From positions 1,544,001-1,608,000 of the forward strand of contig CP143548.1 of assembly GCA_037015955.1 (NCBI GenBank): 64,000 bases of DNA. The letters are read 5' to 3'. The notes below the pieces were generated by a model. That model ran no database searches, was not told where the DNA came from, and was given only the letters and a program-made list of their open reading frames with translations. The position numbers and the translations under genes are program-made. The DNA is from Lachnospiraceae bacterium JLR.KK008. GTDB taxonomy: Bacteria; Bacillota; Clostridia; Lachnospirales; Lachnospiraceae. The first letter of the stretch is position 1. Each line of letters opens with the position of its first letter. Shown one piece after another: positions 15,578-22,789 of this stretch.

Positions 15578-16355
15578 CTGGATGCGTGAAAACACGCCCG
15601 GTCGGACCACCAAAGAATTGACGCTTCTTATCAATCAGCAAGGGTTCGACAAGAAATATGGCATGATATTCACAGAAAGCATTGTCAAAGGTGCAAAGAG
15701 CCGGTTTGGTTTTAAGAGTGGTACGCCTACTGGAAATCCGAAAGGATATTCTTCAAAATATCCGGATGGAATGGCTGAGTATGTTGAAAGTATTGCCAAA
15801 GGTAAAAGCACCGCAGAATTGGTGGAGGCGGTAAACCGGAAGTATGGGGCTGGAACAATCGGCATCCGGCAGATGAAAGCCTATAAGAGAAATCATGGTA
15901 TCAATACCGGTCTTACAGGACAGTTTGAGCCGGGGCATATACCAGCCAATAAAGGAAAGAAAATGAGTCCAGAGCAGTATGAGAAATGCAAGGCTACAAT
16001 GTTCAGAAAGGGGAATGTTCCTGCAAACCATATGGAAGTCGGAGAGTATACACATACGACAGACGGTTATCTTGTCCGGAAAGTAAAAGAGGATGGAATA
16101 CAGAGGGAGAGATTCGAGTACGTTCACCGGAAAGTATGGGAGGAACACAACGGTCCAATCCCAGAAGGGAAGATGGTTAGCTTCCTGGATGGAGATAAAG
16201 ATAATTGCAAGATTGAGAACCTTGTGCTGCTGGATAACAGCGAGAATTTAGAAATGAATAGAAGCAATCTGAGGTTTTCGCACGCAGAGTTGACAGAAGC
16301 CGGTGTAAATATCGCAAAAATAAAAGTTGCTGCCAGAAGAAGAAAAAGGAACTGA
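15549..16355 (+). CDS. phage HNH endonuclease
   Basis: 268 residues. The N-terminal 120 residues look like a DNA-recognition part (VVDWMRENTPGRTTKELTLL). PGHIPANKGKKMSPEQ, a linker common to phage homing-type HNH enzymes, follows. The C-terminal HNH core is YVHRKVWEEHNGPIPEG...FLDGDKDNCKIENLVLL, with the His, Asn and second His/Asn positions expected for HNH_3. It may act as a homing or anti-competitor nuclease. The start at 15549 has only the G-run as a ribosome site. Confidence 0.85.
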   Translation: MWKWPVEVVDWMRENTPGRTTKELTLLINQQGFDKKYGMIFTESIVKGAKSRFGFKSGTPTGNPKGYSSKYPDGMAEYVESIAKGKSTAELVEAVNRKYGAGTIGIRQMKAYKRNHGINTGLTGQFEPGHIPANKGKKMSPEQYEKCKATMFRKGNVPANHMEVGEYTHTTDGYLVRKVKEDGIQRERFEYVHRKVWEEHNGPIPEGKMVSFLDGDKDNCKIENLVLLDNSENLEMNRSNLRFSHAELTEAGVNIAKIKVAARRRKRN

Positions 16356-16381
16356 GCAGCGCATGGAATGAGGTGAGAATA

Positions 16382-16666
16382 GTGAAGAAGACAGTGATGC
16401 ACATTGATGAATTTGAAGGACAGTGCGGTTACTCATACAAGCACGAACCGTTCTGCAATGGAGGTCATAACTGTCGGCATCCGGAAGCGGCAAAGGAAAC
16501 TGTAAATGGAGAGGAAGTCGGCTATTGCTACGCATTTCATTGTCCGTTGGCTCCATGTGCAGACGAGGAGGATTTCAAGGATGCCGGCGAGGACCTGGAG
16601 CAGTATGAGGAAGATATGTATGTGGTTTTGTATGATGATGAAAACAAGGAGGAGAAAACAGAGTGA
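16382..16666 (+). CDS. small Cys-rich acidic protein
   Basis: 94 residues from GTG 16382 after GAGGTG. Contains CGYSYKHEPFCNGGHNCRHPE and CYAFHCPLAPCAD, a Cys/His array that could bind zinc, then an acidic tail. Not recognised. Overlaps the next GTG by 4 bases. Confidence 0.6.
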   Translation: MKKTVMHIDEFEGQCGYSYKHEPFCNGGHNCRHPEAAKETVNGEEVGYCYAFHCPLAPCADEEDFKDAGEDLEQYEEDMYVVLYDDENKEEKTE

Positions 16667-17076
16667 GAGAAAAAGCATCAGAGATTGTAATGAAGTGTCT
16701 GGAGGAAAAGAAGATGTCGCAGCGGCAACTGGCAACGAGAATGGGAGAAGATGTCAGAGGGCTTAATCAACAGCTTCACCGCCAGAGCGATATGAAAGTG
16801 AAAAGATTTGCGGATGTCCTGGAACACGCCGGATACCGTCTGGAAGTAGTTGAAAATGATGGCATCCAGCGAGTGTGCCAGGAGTTTGCAAATCAGATTA
16901 TTGAGACGAGACAGCCTATCGGATATTTCTATACGTTTGCAGCCGGCATCTATACCGGTATTGATAATGGAACCGGGGATGCCTGGACTGAAGATTTCAA
17001 TTCTTGCGAGGAGTGCATGAAGTGGCTGAGACATGAACCGGCAACGGATGCCAGCGGCAATCTGCACGAAGTATAG
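16663..17076 (+). CDS. small HTH (lambda-repressor-like) DNA-binding protein
   Basis: 137 residues from GTG 16663. Residues about 5-55 form a short helix-turn-helix (MSQRQLATRMGEDVRGLNQQLHR), followed by VKRFADVLEHAGYRLEVVE. The C-terminal half is unrelated (GYFYTFAAGIYTGIDNGTG). It is the last gene before promoter P4 and the only clear DNA-binding regulator in the block. It is therefore a candidate for the protein that reads the repeated operator motif; this is inference. Confidence 0.7.
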   Translation: MREKASEIVMKCLEEKKMSQRQLATRMGEDVRGLNQQLHRQSDMKVKRFADVLEHAGYRLEVVENDGIQRVCQEFANQIIETRQPIGYFYTFAAGIYTGIDNGTGDAWTEDFNSCEECMKWLRHEPATDASGNLHEV

Positions 17077-17081
17077 TCTGC

Positions 17082-17182
17082 TCGAATATTCCAAAAAAAA
17101 TCTCGAAAAATATCAGTTTTTTTATTGACAACGCAGGAGCCAGTGCTACGATACGTCTACGATAAAAAACTCGAATTTTCCA
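17082..17182 (+). promoter_or_regulatory. accessory-module promoter P4 with flanking operator-like motifs
   Basis: TTGACA at 17125-17130, a 16-base spacer and TACGAT at 17147-17152 with TG two bases before it. TCGAATATTCCA (17082-17093) and TCGAATTTTCCA (17171-17182) flank it, the second lying just before the ribosome site of the next gene. The spacer shares CAGGAG and AGTGCTACGAT with the other promoters. Confidence 0.72.
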
Positions 17183-17199
17183 AATGGAGGTAAAAAGCT

Positions 17200-17634
17200 A
17201 TGATGATGTCAGAGTTTATTGAGAGAGTTGGATTTGAGCCGACAGCAGCTGAATATGCAGAGATTGAGCAGGAGTACATGGGATGCGATGTCGATAAAGA
17301 CAAGTTCTGCAAGGAATGGAAAAAGAACGGTGGCATCCAGCGGCTTTGCAGAATGAGAGCAAGGCGGATTGAAGAACTGGAAGCAGAGGTTGCCATGAAG
17401 GACCGCCAGTATGAGGAGATGGATGCCCGGCATAGCCGTCAGTTCAATGAGATGAACAGCAGATTAAAGGCAGAGCTGGAGGCGGCAACGAAAAGGCTGG
17501 AAAATATTCAGAATGAAAAGGATTGCCTCTATGGAGAAATCCAGAAGGCAAAAGCAGCACAGAAGGAAGCAGAGGAGAAGCTGGCAAAAATCAGAGAAGC
17601 GTTCGCAATTCTCGGAATTGCAAAGGAGGTGTAG
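17200..17634 (+). CDS. coiled-coil accessory protein
   Basis: 144 residues, ATG after GGAGG, first gene behind P4. The N-terminus (FIERVGFEPTAAEYAEIEQEYM) is followed by a long coiled coil (about residues 50-135). Similar small proteins occur in clostridial phages; a scaffolding or partner-binding role is plausible but unknown. Confidence 0.65.
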   Translation: MMMSEFIERVGFEPTAAEYAEIEQEYMGCDVDKDKFCKEWKKNGGIQRLCRMRARRIEELEAEVAMKDRQYEEMDARHSRQFNEMNSRLKAELEAATKRLENIQNEKDCLYGEIQKAKAAQKEAEEKLAKIREAFAILGIAKEV

Positions 17635-17636
17635 GG

Positions 17637-17813
17637 ATGTACGAACTGGATTATGACGGTGATATGAAGTATTACCAGGATCAGCTGGCGAAGAAAGGCA
17701 TCACGAAGGATATGCTCAACATGGATAATTACGCCGGGCTGACCGCCAGGGAGTTGCAGAGCATTGTTGACAGCGTACAGCTGGTGAAGAAGGAGGGGGT
17801 TGTGAATGTTTAG
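17637..17813 (+). CDS. 58-residue acidic protein of unknown function
   Basis: Starts at ATG 17637 with AAGGAGG upstream and overlaps the next gene by 8 bases. Helical, with YYQDQLAKKGITKDML. Not recognised. Confidence 0.55.
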   Translation: MYELDYDGDMKYYQDQLAKKGITKDMLNMDNYAGLTARELQSIVDSVQLVKKEGVVNV

Positions 17814-17997
17814 CTGTGAAATTAAAACCGGCGGCGAGGCATTTAGAGACCCGTTTACCGGAGAAGAAGACGATGCGATGGAGGCAGTGGAAATCAGAAG
17901 GCTACTGGCTAAAGTGTCGAATGAATTGGAGCATGGAGCGACCAGCGGAACCATAATTGACCTTAATGGAAATAAAGTAGGTAGCTGGAAACGATAG
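17806..17997 (+). CDS. 63-residue protein of unknown function
   Basis: ATG with GGAGGGGG upstream, inside the end of the previous gene. ETGGEAF-like beta segment, then an acidic helix and TIIDLNGNKVGSWKR at the end. Not recognised. Confidence 0.55.
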   Translation: MFSCEIKTGGEAFRDPFTGEEDDAMEAVEIRRLLAKVSNELEHGATSGTIIDLNGNKVGSWKR

Positions 17998-18007
17998 GAG
18001 GTGCAAG

Positions 18008-18253
18008 ATGGCGGAGGAAAGAAACTGGAAACTGGGTGATGATGTCAGCAGACATGATATCCTGCTTGACGGTATCACGTTTGATGACATCATTCTTGCG
18101 GTGCATTGTAATTGCAAAGAAATCACTCCGGAAGCGGTTAGAAAAGAATTTAAGGATTTTTTAGAGATGCGAATGATAGATACTGATTATCTGCTGGAAA
18201 ACAACATTGATGAAATTATCGCAGAAGCGAAGAAAGGAAGGGAAGGTCAATGA
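18008..18253 (+). CDS. 81-residue acidic protein of unknown function
   Basis: ATG after GGAGGTG; overlaps the next start by 4 bases. FDDIILAVHCNCKEITPEAVRKEF suggests a compact helical fold. Not recognised. Confidence 0.6.
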   Translation: MAEERNWKLGDDVSRHDILLDGITFDDIILAVHCNCKEITPEAVRKEFKDFLEMRMIDTDYLLENNIDEIIAEAKKGREGQ

Positions 18254-18966
18254 AGAAAGTGGTAAACCCTTGTGTGTGCAGTACATACTGCGGAGATGCT
18301 CAGGCTTATGCAAAAATCGAATACGAAAATGGCAGATTGAGCATCTGCGGAGTTGTTGGTCCAAAGAGAAATGGAGATTGTAAAGGTTCGGCAGGACAGT
18401 GCGTTGATGAAATCAGAGCCGGAAGACCGGGAGTAGATTGGAATGAAGAAATGCTTCAGAAGTTCTGTGATATTTGGGACCGATGGCATCTGAATGATAT
18501 GAGACCATATTGCTCTCATATGAAAGAGCTTGGTTGGGTTGAGCAGTTACAGGAGAAGGTTAAGGTTAGGAAGTGGGATGTTACAAAAGAAGCAAGAGAT
18601 AAAGCGAGAGATGCTGAGAAAAGAGCAATCGAATGTTTGAAAAATGGCGATGTTTTTATTCCTACTCCAGAAGAAACGATGTATGCCAATATCGGATATG
18701 GCGTTACCACATACAATGATGAACTTCCAGCACATCCGGAATTTTACGAATTTAAGGAGAGGGATTGCCTCGGACATCCAAATGAAGAATACAAGACAAG
18801 AGGATGGATCAGCTGCACAGAACATGAACTCGGCTTCCTTGGAAAGAAATGTCCGGTATGCGGATATGGTTATGGAACTTCATGGATCAAGGAAGATGTT
18901 CCGCAGGAAGTGATTGATTGGCTGTTTGCCTTGCCGGATACGAAGATAAAGCCGGCATGGATTTAA
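18250..18966 (+). CDS. accessory protein with C-terminal Cys knuckles
   Basis: 238 residues. It has several Cys in the first 60 residues (CVCSTYCGDAQAYAKIEYENG, shown in part), a helical centre, and WISCTEHELGFLGKKCPVCGYG near residue 205, a zinc-binding knuckle. Not recognised; it lies in the P4 operon and is followed by the ArdA-like gene. Confidence 0.6.
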   Translation: MKKVVNPCVCSTYCGDAQAYAKIEYENGRLSICGVVGPKRNGDCKGSAGQCVDEIRAGRPGVDWNEEMLQKFCDIWDRWHLNDMRPYCSHMKELGWVEQLQEKVKVRKWDVTKEARDKARDAEKRAIECLKNGDVFIPTPEETMYANIGYGVTTYNDELPAHPEFYEFKERDCLGHPNEEYKTRGWISCTEHELGFLGKKCPVCGYGYGTSWIKEDVPQEVIDWLFALPDTKIKPAWI

Positions 18967-18983
18967 GAACGGAGGATTTGGCA

Positions 18984-19625
18984 ATGAAAAGAGTATTTTT
19001 GTTCAAGGATGTCAGCGACAATGGCAGAGATTGCTGTGCGTATATAGCAAACGAACCCATGAGATTTGAGTGCGGACACTATTTTGGAAGTGTAAATCTG
19101 GAAGGGAGTTGCTATTCCGGTTCAGATTGGAAACCGTACTGCGACATAAAGACTGTCCTAACAGAAGCTGAATACAGAGCCTTGAAAAAATTCAGCAAGG
19201 AGATATCTAAACTCGGATATGGAATTACAGTTGGAGACGAGAGGTATGAAAAAGGAGTCCGGTTATGCAAGGATATCCAGTATGTGTACGATAGGCTCAA
19301 CTCTGAAGACAACGAAAAGCTGTTTGAGGAAATTCAGAAGGAAGAAGTTGAATGGCTCATGGAAGAATATTCTCTGGACGAGGAGGATATAGAAGCGATT
19401 TTCAATGAATACACACTTGAATACAGAGACAGAAGTATCGTTGGATGCGTGTTCAAAGATACGGCAGAACTCGGATATGAGGAGGCATGGGAACTCGGAT
19501 ACATCAAGAACGGAGACACCATTGCAGAAAAGTATTTTGATACAGACAGATTTGGTGAGGATTTGCTGGAAGAAAGCCATTATATCCAGCTTGAAGACGG
19601 AAGGGTTGTTTCCCTTAATTATTGA
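18984..19625 (+). CDS. acidic protein with weakly ArdA-like C-terminus
   Basis: 213 residues from ATG 18984 with GGAGG upstream, strongly acidic. The C-terminal part (ELGYEEAWELGYI, then IAEKYFDTDRFGEDLLEESH) recalls the end of ArdA antirestriction proteins, in which a YFDYE-x-(F/Y)GRDL motif is typical. ArdA proteins are acidic DNA mimics that block type I restriction enzymes. If correct this would protect incoming phage DNA. The first half does not obviously match, so the call is tentative. Confidence 0.4.
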   Translation: MKRVFLFKDVSDNGRDCCAYIANEPMRFECGHYFGSVNLEGSCYSGSDWKPYCDIKTVLTEAEYRALKKFSKEISKLGYGITVGDERYEKGVRLCKDIQYVYDRLNSEDNEKLFEEIQKEEVEWLMEEYSLDEEDIEAIFNEYTLEYRDRSIVGCVFKDTAELGYEEAWELGYIKNGDTIAEKYFDTDRFGEDLLEESHYIQLEDGRVVSLNY

Positions 19626-19654
19626 GAAATGATTGTTATGAAAAGGAGGAACTT

Positions 19655-20269
19655 ATGAACGAACAGACGTATCACAGAGGTCAGATTTATTATGTGTATC
19701 CGAGAGGATACGATTACACCGGGAGCGAACAGGGCGGAGGCAGACCGGCAATCATTGTAAGTAATGATGTCGGGAATGAGTATTCCAGCGTGGTTGAAGT
19801 GGTGTTCCTCACCACAAGAGAGAAGAAACCGTTGCCTACCCATGTGAAGATTATTTCCTCCAGGCAGCCTTCCATCGCATTGTGCGAGCAGATAGAGACC
19901 GTTGACAAGGGAAGGATTGGGAACTACATAAACGAAGTCTCCCAGGCGGAGCTGAAGGGAATTGAGAAGGCAATTCTGATAAGCCTGGATATTGCAACGA
20001 ACATCAGAGGAAGTAAGGCATTGGAAACCTGGCGAAGAATGATGGAGACCTGGGAGGATGAAAGCGCTCCGGAGGAAGCAACAATTTCATCAAGCGAAGA
20101 TGCAAAAGAAGCTGAAAAAGGCATGGAGGCAGCCGAACTTCCTGCTTCCAAACAGACTGAGGAGAACATCGACCTGGAGGCGGCTCCGGAGTACATCCGG
20201 ATGAAGACCGAAAGAGATGTCTATAAAGAAATGTATATGAATTTGCTGCAAATGAAAGCGGCGATGTAA
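19655..20269 (+). CDS. PemK/MazF-family protein with helical C-terminal extension
   Basis: 204 residues from ATG 19655. Residues 5-115 carry the family landmarks: RGQIYYV, GSEQGGGRPAIIVSNDVGN, LPTHVKI, ALCEQIETVDKGRIG. MazF-type toxins are sequence-specific endoribonucleases. An extra acidic, helical C-terminus of about 90 residues (EDESAPEEATISSSEDAKE, shown in part) is unusual. No antitoxin gene of the usual kind lies next to it, so it may be an orphan, a regulator, or neutralised by its own tail; the last point is speculation. Confidence 0.85.
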   Translation: MNEQTYHRGQIYYVYPRGYDYTGSEQGGGRPAIIVSNDVGNEYSSVVEVVFLTTREKKPLPTHVKIISSRQPSIALCEQIETVDKGRIGNYINEVSQAELKGIEKAILISLDIATNIRGSKALETWRRMMETWEDESAPEEATISSSEDAKEAEKGMEAAELPASKQTEENIDLEAAPEYIRMKTERDVYKEMYMNLLQMKAAM

Positions 20270-20283
20270 AGGAGGAAAAGAGC

Positions 20284-21339
20284 ATGAGAGTAAAATGTGG
20301 AATGAAGTGCAGAGCAAATGAAAATGGGTACTGCAAGAGACCGGAAATTGACATCCTGGCATATGGGAAGTGCGGAGATTTCCGGGCGGAGCCGGAGTTC
20401 GAGGCTTTCCGGGAGGACAATGTTGTGATTTTCGATAAGACAGGATTGCCGTCCATCATGGTGAAGTTCACCAGGAACCCGGACAAGCCGGTACACCCGA
20501 TGTTCGTGATCGGCGGAAAGACCTACGATGAAGTGTACATCTCGAAGTACCCGAATGTCATCATCAATGGCAAGGCGTACAGCCTTCCGTTGAAGGAGCC
20601 GTCAGTGAACGTCACTCTGGAGGATGCTGAAAAAGCCTGCTTCAGCAAGGGTGAAGGCTGGCATCTTATGACTGCAATGGAGAGAGGCTATATCGCCAAC
20701 CTTTGCCATGATACCGGCATCTTCCCTCATGGGAATACGGACGGAGGAGTCTACCATGCAGACCCGAAGGAGAAAGGCACTACCTTCAATGGACGTGGCA
20801 AGACGCTCACTGGCTCCGGACCGGAAACCTGGACACACGATCATACGGTGTTTGGCATCCATGACCTTTGCGGCAATGTCTGGGAGTGGTTCAGAGGACT
20901 CCGGCTCATGGACGGTGTTCTCCAGGTGGCAGAGAATAATGATGCAGCCATGAACATCGACTTGTCAGAGCATAGCCAGAACTGGAAACCGGTGATGTGT
21001 GAAGAAAAGCCGATCAGACTCGACTGCACCGAAGGAGAAGTTACCTTCACCACTTGCGAAGAAATTGATGCTGACTATGACGGATGCAAGTGGGGAGATG
21101 TCAATTTTGATTGCGAGAAAACGCAGACGATGAAGGACCTGGGATTGTTCCCTGGGGAGCCGGAAGCATACTTCTATGCTGATACAAGCGGAGAGCGTTT
21201 GCCGCTCTGTGGGGGCTCCTGGTCCTATGGCGCCTCTGCTGGCGTGTTCTACGTGCATTTGCTCCACCCTCGCTCGTACTCGTACAGCAACATCGGCTTC
21301 CGCTCCGCTTTCTACCGGAAACTGGAAACTGAGGACTGA
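20284..21339 (+). CDS. DGR variable protein 2, remote target with N-terminal Cys motif
   Basis: 351 residues, ATG after AGGAGG. The N-terminal 35 residues hold a Cys array (CGMKCRANENGYCKR, then YGKCGDF) absent from variable protein 1. The remainder is a C-type lectin/FGE-like domain homologous to it (IINGKAYSLP, TGSGPETWTHDHTVFGIHDL shown in part, NVWEW). Codons about 305-342 are VR2. The gene sits 18 kb from the reverse transcriptase, between a PemK/MazF-family gene and ssb, far from the structural genes, and has no signal peptide. It may therefore act inside the cell; this is inference. Confidence 0.92.
   Translation: MRVKCGMKCRANENGYCKRPEIDILAYGKCGDFRAEPEFEAFREDNVVIFDKTGLPSIMVKFTRNPDKPVHPMFVIGGKTYDEVYISKYPNVIINGKAYSLPLKEPSVNVTLEDAEKACFSKGEGWHLMTAMERGYIANLCHDTGIFPHGNTDGGVYHADPKEKGTTFNGRGKTLTGSGPETWTHDHTVFGIHDLCGNVWEWFRGLRLMDGVLQVAENNDAAMNIDLSEHSQNWKPVMCEEKPIRLDCTEGEVTFTTCEEIDADYDGCKWGDVNFDCEKTQTMKDLGLFPGEPEAYFYADTSGERLPLCGGSWSYGASAGVFYVHLLHPRSYSYSNIGFRSAFYRKLETED
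21196..21309 (+). repeat. DGR variable repeat 2 (VR2), 18 kb from the template
   Basis: Gapless 114-bp match to the template at 3389-3502. By my count 15 bases differ, all at template adenines, with changes such as AAC to TCC, AAC to CTC and AAT to TAT. The pattern differs from VR1, so each target was mutated independently. The A-free 3' end is intact. Confidence 0.95.
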
Positions 21340-21348
21340 AAACTGCGA

Positions 21349-21366
21349 GGCGGCTGTTAAGCCGCC
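21349..21366 (+). other. GC-rich hairpin 40 bases after VR2
   Basis: GGCGGC (21349-21354) and GCCGCC (21361-21366) pair perfectly around a 6-base loop; there is no T-run, so it is not an ordinary terminator. Some DGRs need a hairpin or cruciform just past the variable repeat for efficient homing. It could equally tune translation of ssb, whose start follows at 21383. Confidence 0.5.
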
Positions 21367-21382
21367 ATGAAAGGAGATTGAC

Positions 21383-21820
21383 ATGAACAGAGTGATACTG
21401 ATGGGAAGGCTGACAAGAGACCCGGAAATGAGGTATGCACAGAATGAGAACGGAACGGCGGTTGCCAGGTACACCCTGGCGGTGGACCGCCGGTTCAAGA
21501 GAGATGGGGAGCAGGATGCAGACTTCATCGGATGCGTGGTATTCGGAAAAGGTGCCGAGTTCGCTGAGAAGTATCTCGCCAAAGGAACTAAGATTGTGAT
21601 TATCGGGCGTATTCAGACCGGCAGCTACACCGACAGAGAAACCGGGAAAAAGGTATACACAACCGATGTCATTGTAGAGGAGCAGGAGTTCGCTGAAAGT
21701 AAGGCTGCCAGTCAAGGCAATGGAGGCGGTTATCAGAACGCCGGAAGCAATAATTCCACATCGGGAGACGGTTTTATGAATATTCCGGACGGAATTGATG
21801 AAGAATTGCCGTTCAACTAG
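21383..21820 (+). CDS. ssb: phage single-stranded DNA-binding protein
   Basis: 145 residues. The OB-fold opening MNRVILMGRLTRDPEMRY, the central VDRRFKRDGEQDADF and the Gly/Asn-rich linker are typical of bacterial-type SSB, and the C-terminal tip is DEELPFN, matching the protein-interaction tail. It coats single-stranded DNA during phage replication and may also bind DGR cDNA. ATG with AAAGGAG upstream. Confidence 0.95.
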   Translation: MNRVILMGRLTRDPEMRYAQNENGTAVARYTLAVDRRFKRDGEQDADFIGCVVFGKGAEFAEKYLAKGTKIVIIGRIQTGSYTDRETGKKVYTTDVIVEEQEFAESKAASQGNGGGYQNAGSNNSTSGDGFMNIPDGIDEELPFN

Positions 21821-21832
21821 GGAGGTGGTGCA

Positions 21833-22300
21833 ATGTCACAAGATGAAAAAATGAAGGAACTACTTTCAGAAAATGAGCAGTTAAAAAAGTGCCTTCAAAG
21901 CGTTGGTACTTTTGAAAAGGAAATGCACGATGACTCTTTGCGTGTTGCGAAGGATATTGTGCAGAGAGATCGCAAAGCAGTAGCCAATATCATACTCAAT
22001 ATGAAATTTGGGAATATGAGCAATGTGAGCTTTTGCGAAATATTCAGTTTGAAGCCTGGTGGGTGTGAAAGTCATCAACGATGTACCGACTGCATCCATG
22101 ATTTCCTCACCAAAACATACAGACCGATAGTGGAAGAAAGTAGTGTAGTGGTAGGTCAGCTTGCTGATTTCATTCTGAAAGATGCCCATTTTTGCCCTAT
22201 ACCAGTCGAAATGAAATGTGAGTGCGGATTTAAGGAAGAAGGATGCAAGGAATGTTTGATAAAAAACGCTCACCTGCTGAATAGACCTAGAGAAGATTAG
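21833..22300 (+). CDS. Cys-rich accessory protein of unknown function
   Basis: 155 residues, ATG after GGAGGTGG. N-terminal coiled coil (KELLSENEQLKKCLQS), then Cys clusters (CESHQRCTDCIHDF and CECGFKEEGCKECLI). Possibly zinc-binding. It follows ssb, which suggests a replication-linked role, but no family was recognised. Confidence 0.6.
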   Translation: MSQDEKMKELLSENEQLKKCLQSVGTFEKEMHDDSLRVAKDIVQRDRKAVANIILNMKFGNMSNVSFCEIFSLKPGGCESHQRCTDCIHDFLTKTYRPIVEESSVVVGQLADFILKDAHFCPIPVEMKCECGFKEEGCKECLIKNAHLLNRPRED

Positions 22301-22312
22301 GAGGTGATCCGG

Positions 22313-22789
22313 ATGTCAGACGGACTTGCTAGGTGCAATAAGTGGATGTTCCAAAAAGTGAAGTGCCGGGCATACATGAAAAAGGTGAACGATGGTCGGT
22401 TCATACAGAAGCTGGAGGGTAGCGAAACTGAAAGCGGACTTCCTGCATATTTATATGTCGATACGAACCGGAAGAATGAGTCTGGAACCGATGTGTGGAG
22501 CAAAGAGGTAGATGAATTTTGCGGAGAATTGGAGTTTCTGAAAACCTATTATCGGCATACAGAGAAAGAGTTTGTCGGGATTGTTGTCGGAATGAAGATG
22601 CTTGCAGTTTCTGCATGGCTGTATGTAGATACCGCTTTCGACCACGAAGGCATTGATATTGGAGAATATGTAGGGAGGCAAGTGAAAGAGAAAATAAAAT
22701 GTGCATTGGTATATTACGGCTGCAACAAGAGCCGGTATGTACCGATGGACGATTTGGAGATTATGAAGTGGAGGAATTGGAATGAGTGA
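22313..22789 (+). CDS. accessory protein of unknown function
   Basis: 158 residues from ATG 22313 with GGAGGTG upstream. Alpha/beta (VGIVVGMKMLAVSAWLYVDTAF, shown in part). The end overlaps the ParB-like start by 8 bases. Not recognised. Confidence 0.6.
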   Translation: MSDGLARCNKWMFQKVKCRAYMKKVNDGRFIQKLEGSETESGLPAYLYVDTNRKNESGTDVWSKEVDEFCGELEFLKTYYRHTEKEFVGIVVGMKMLAVSAWLYVDTAFDHEGIDIGEYVGRQVKEKIKCALVYYGCNKSRYVPMDDLEIMKWRNWNE

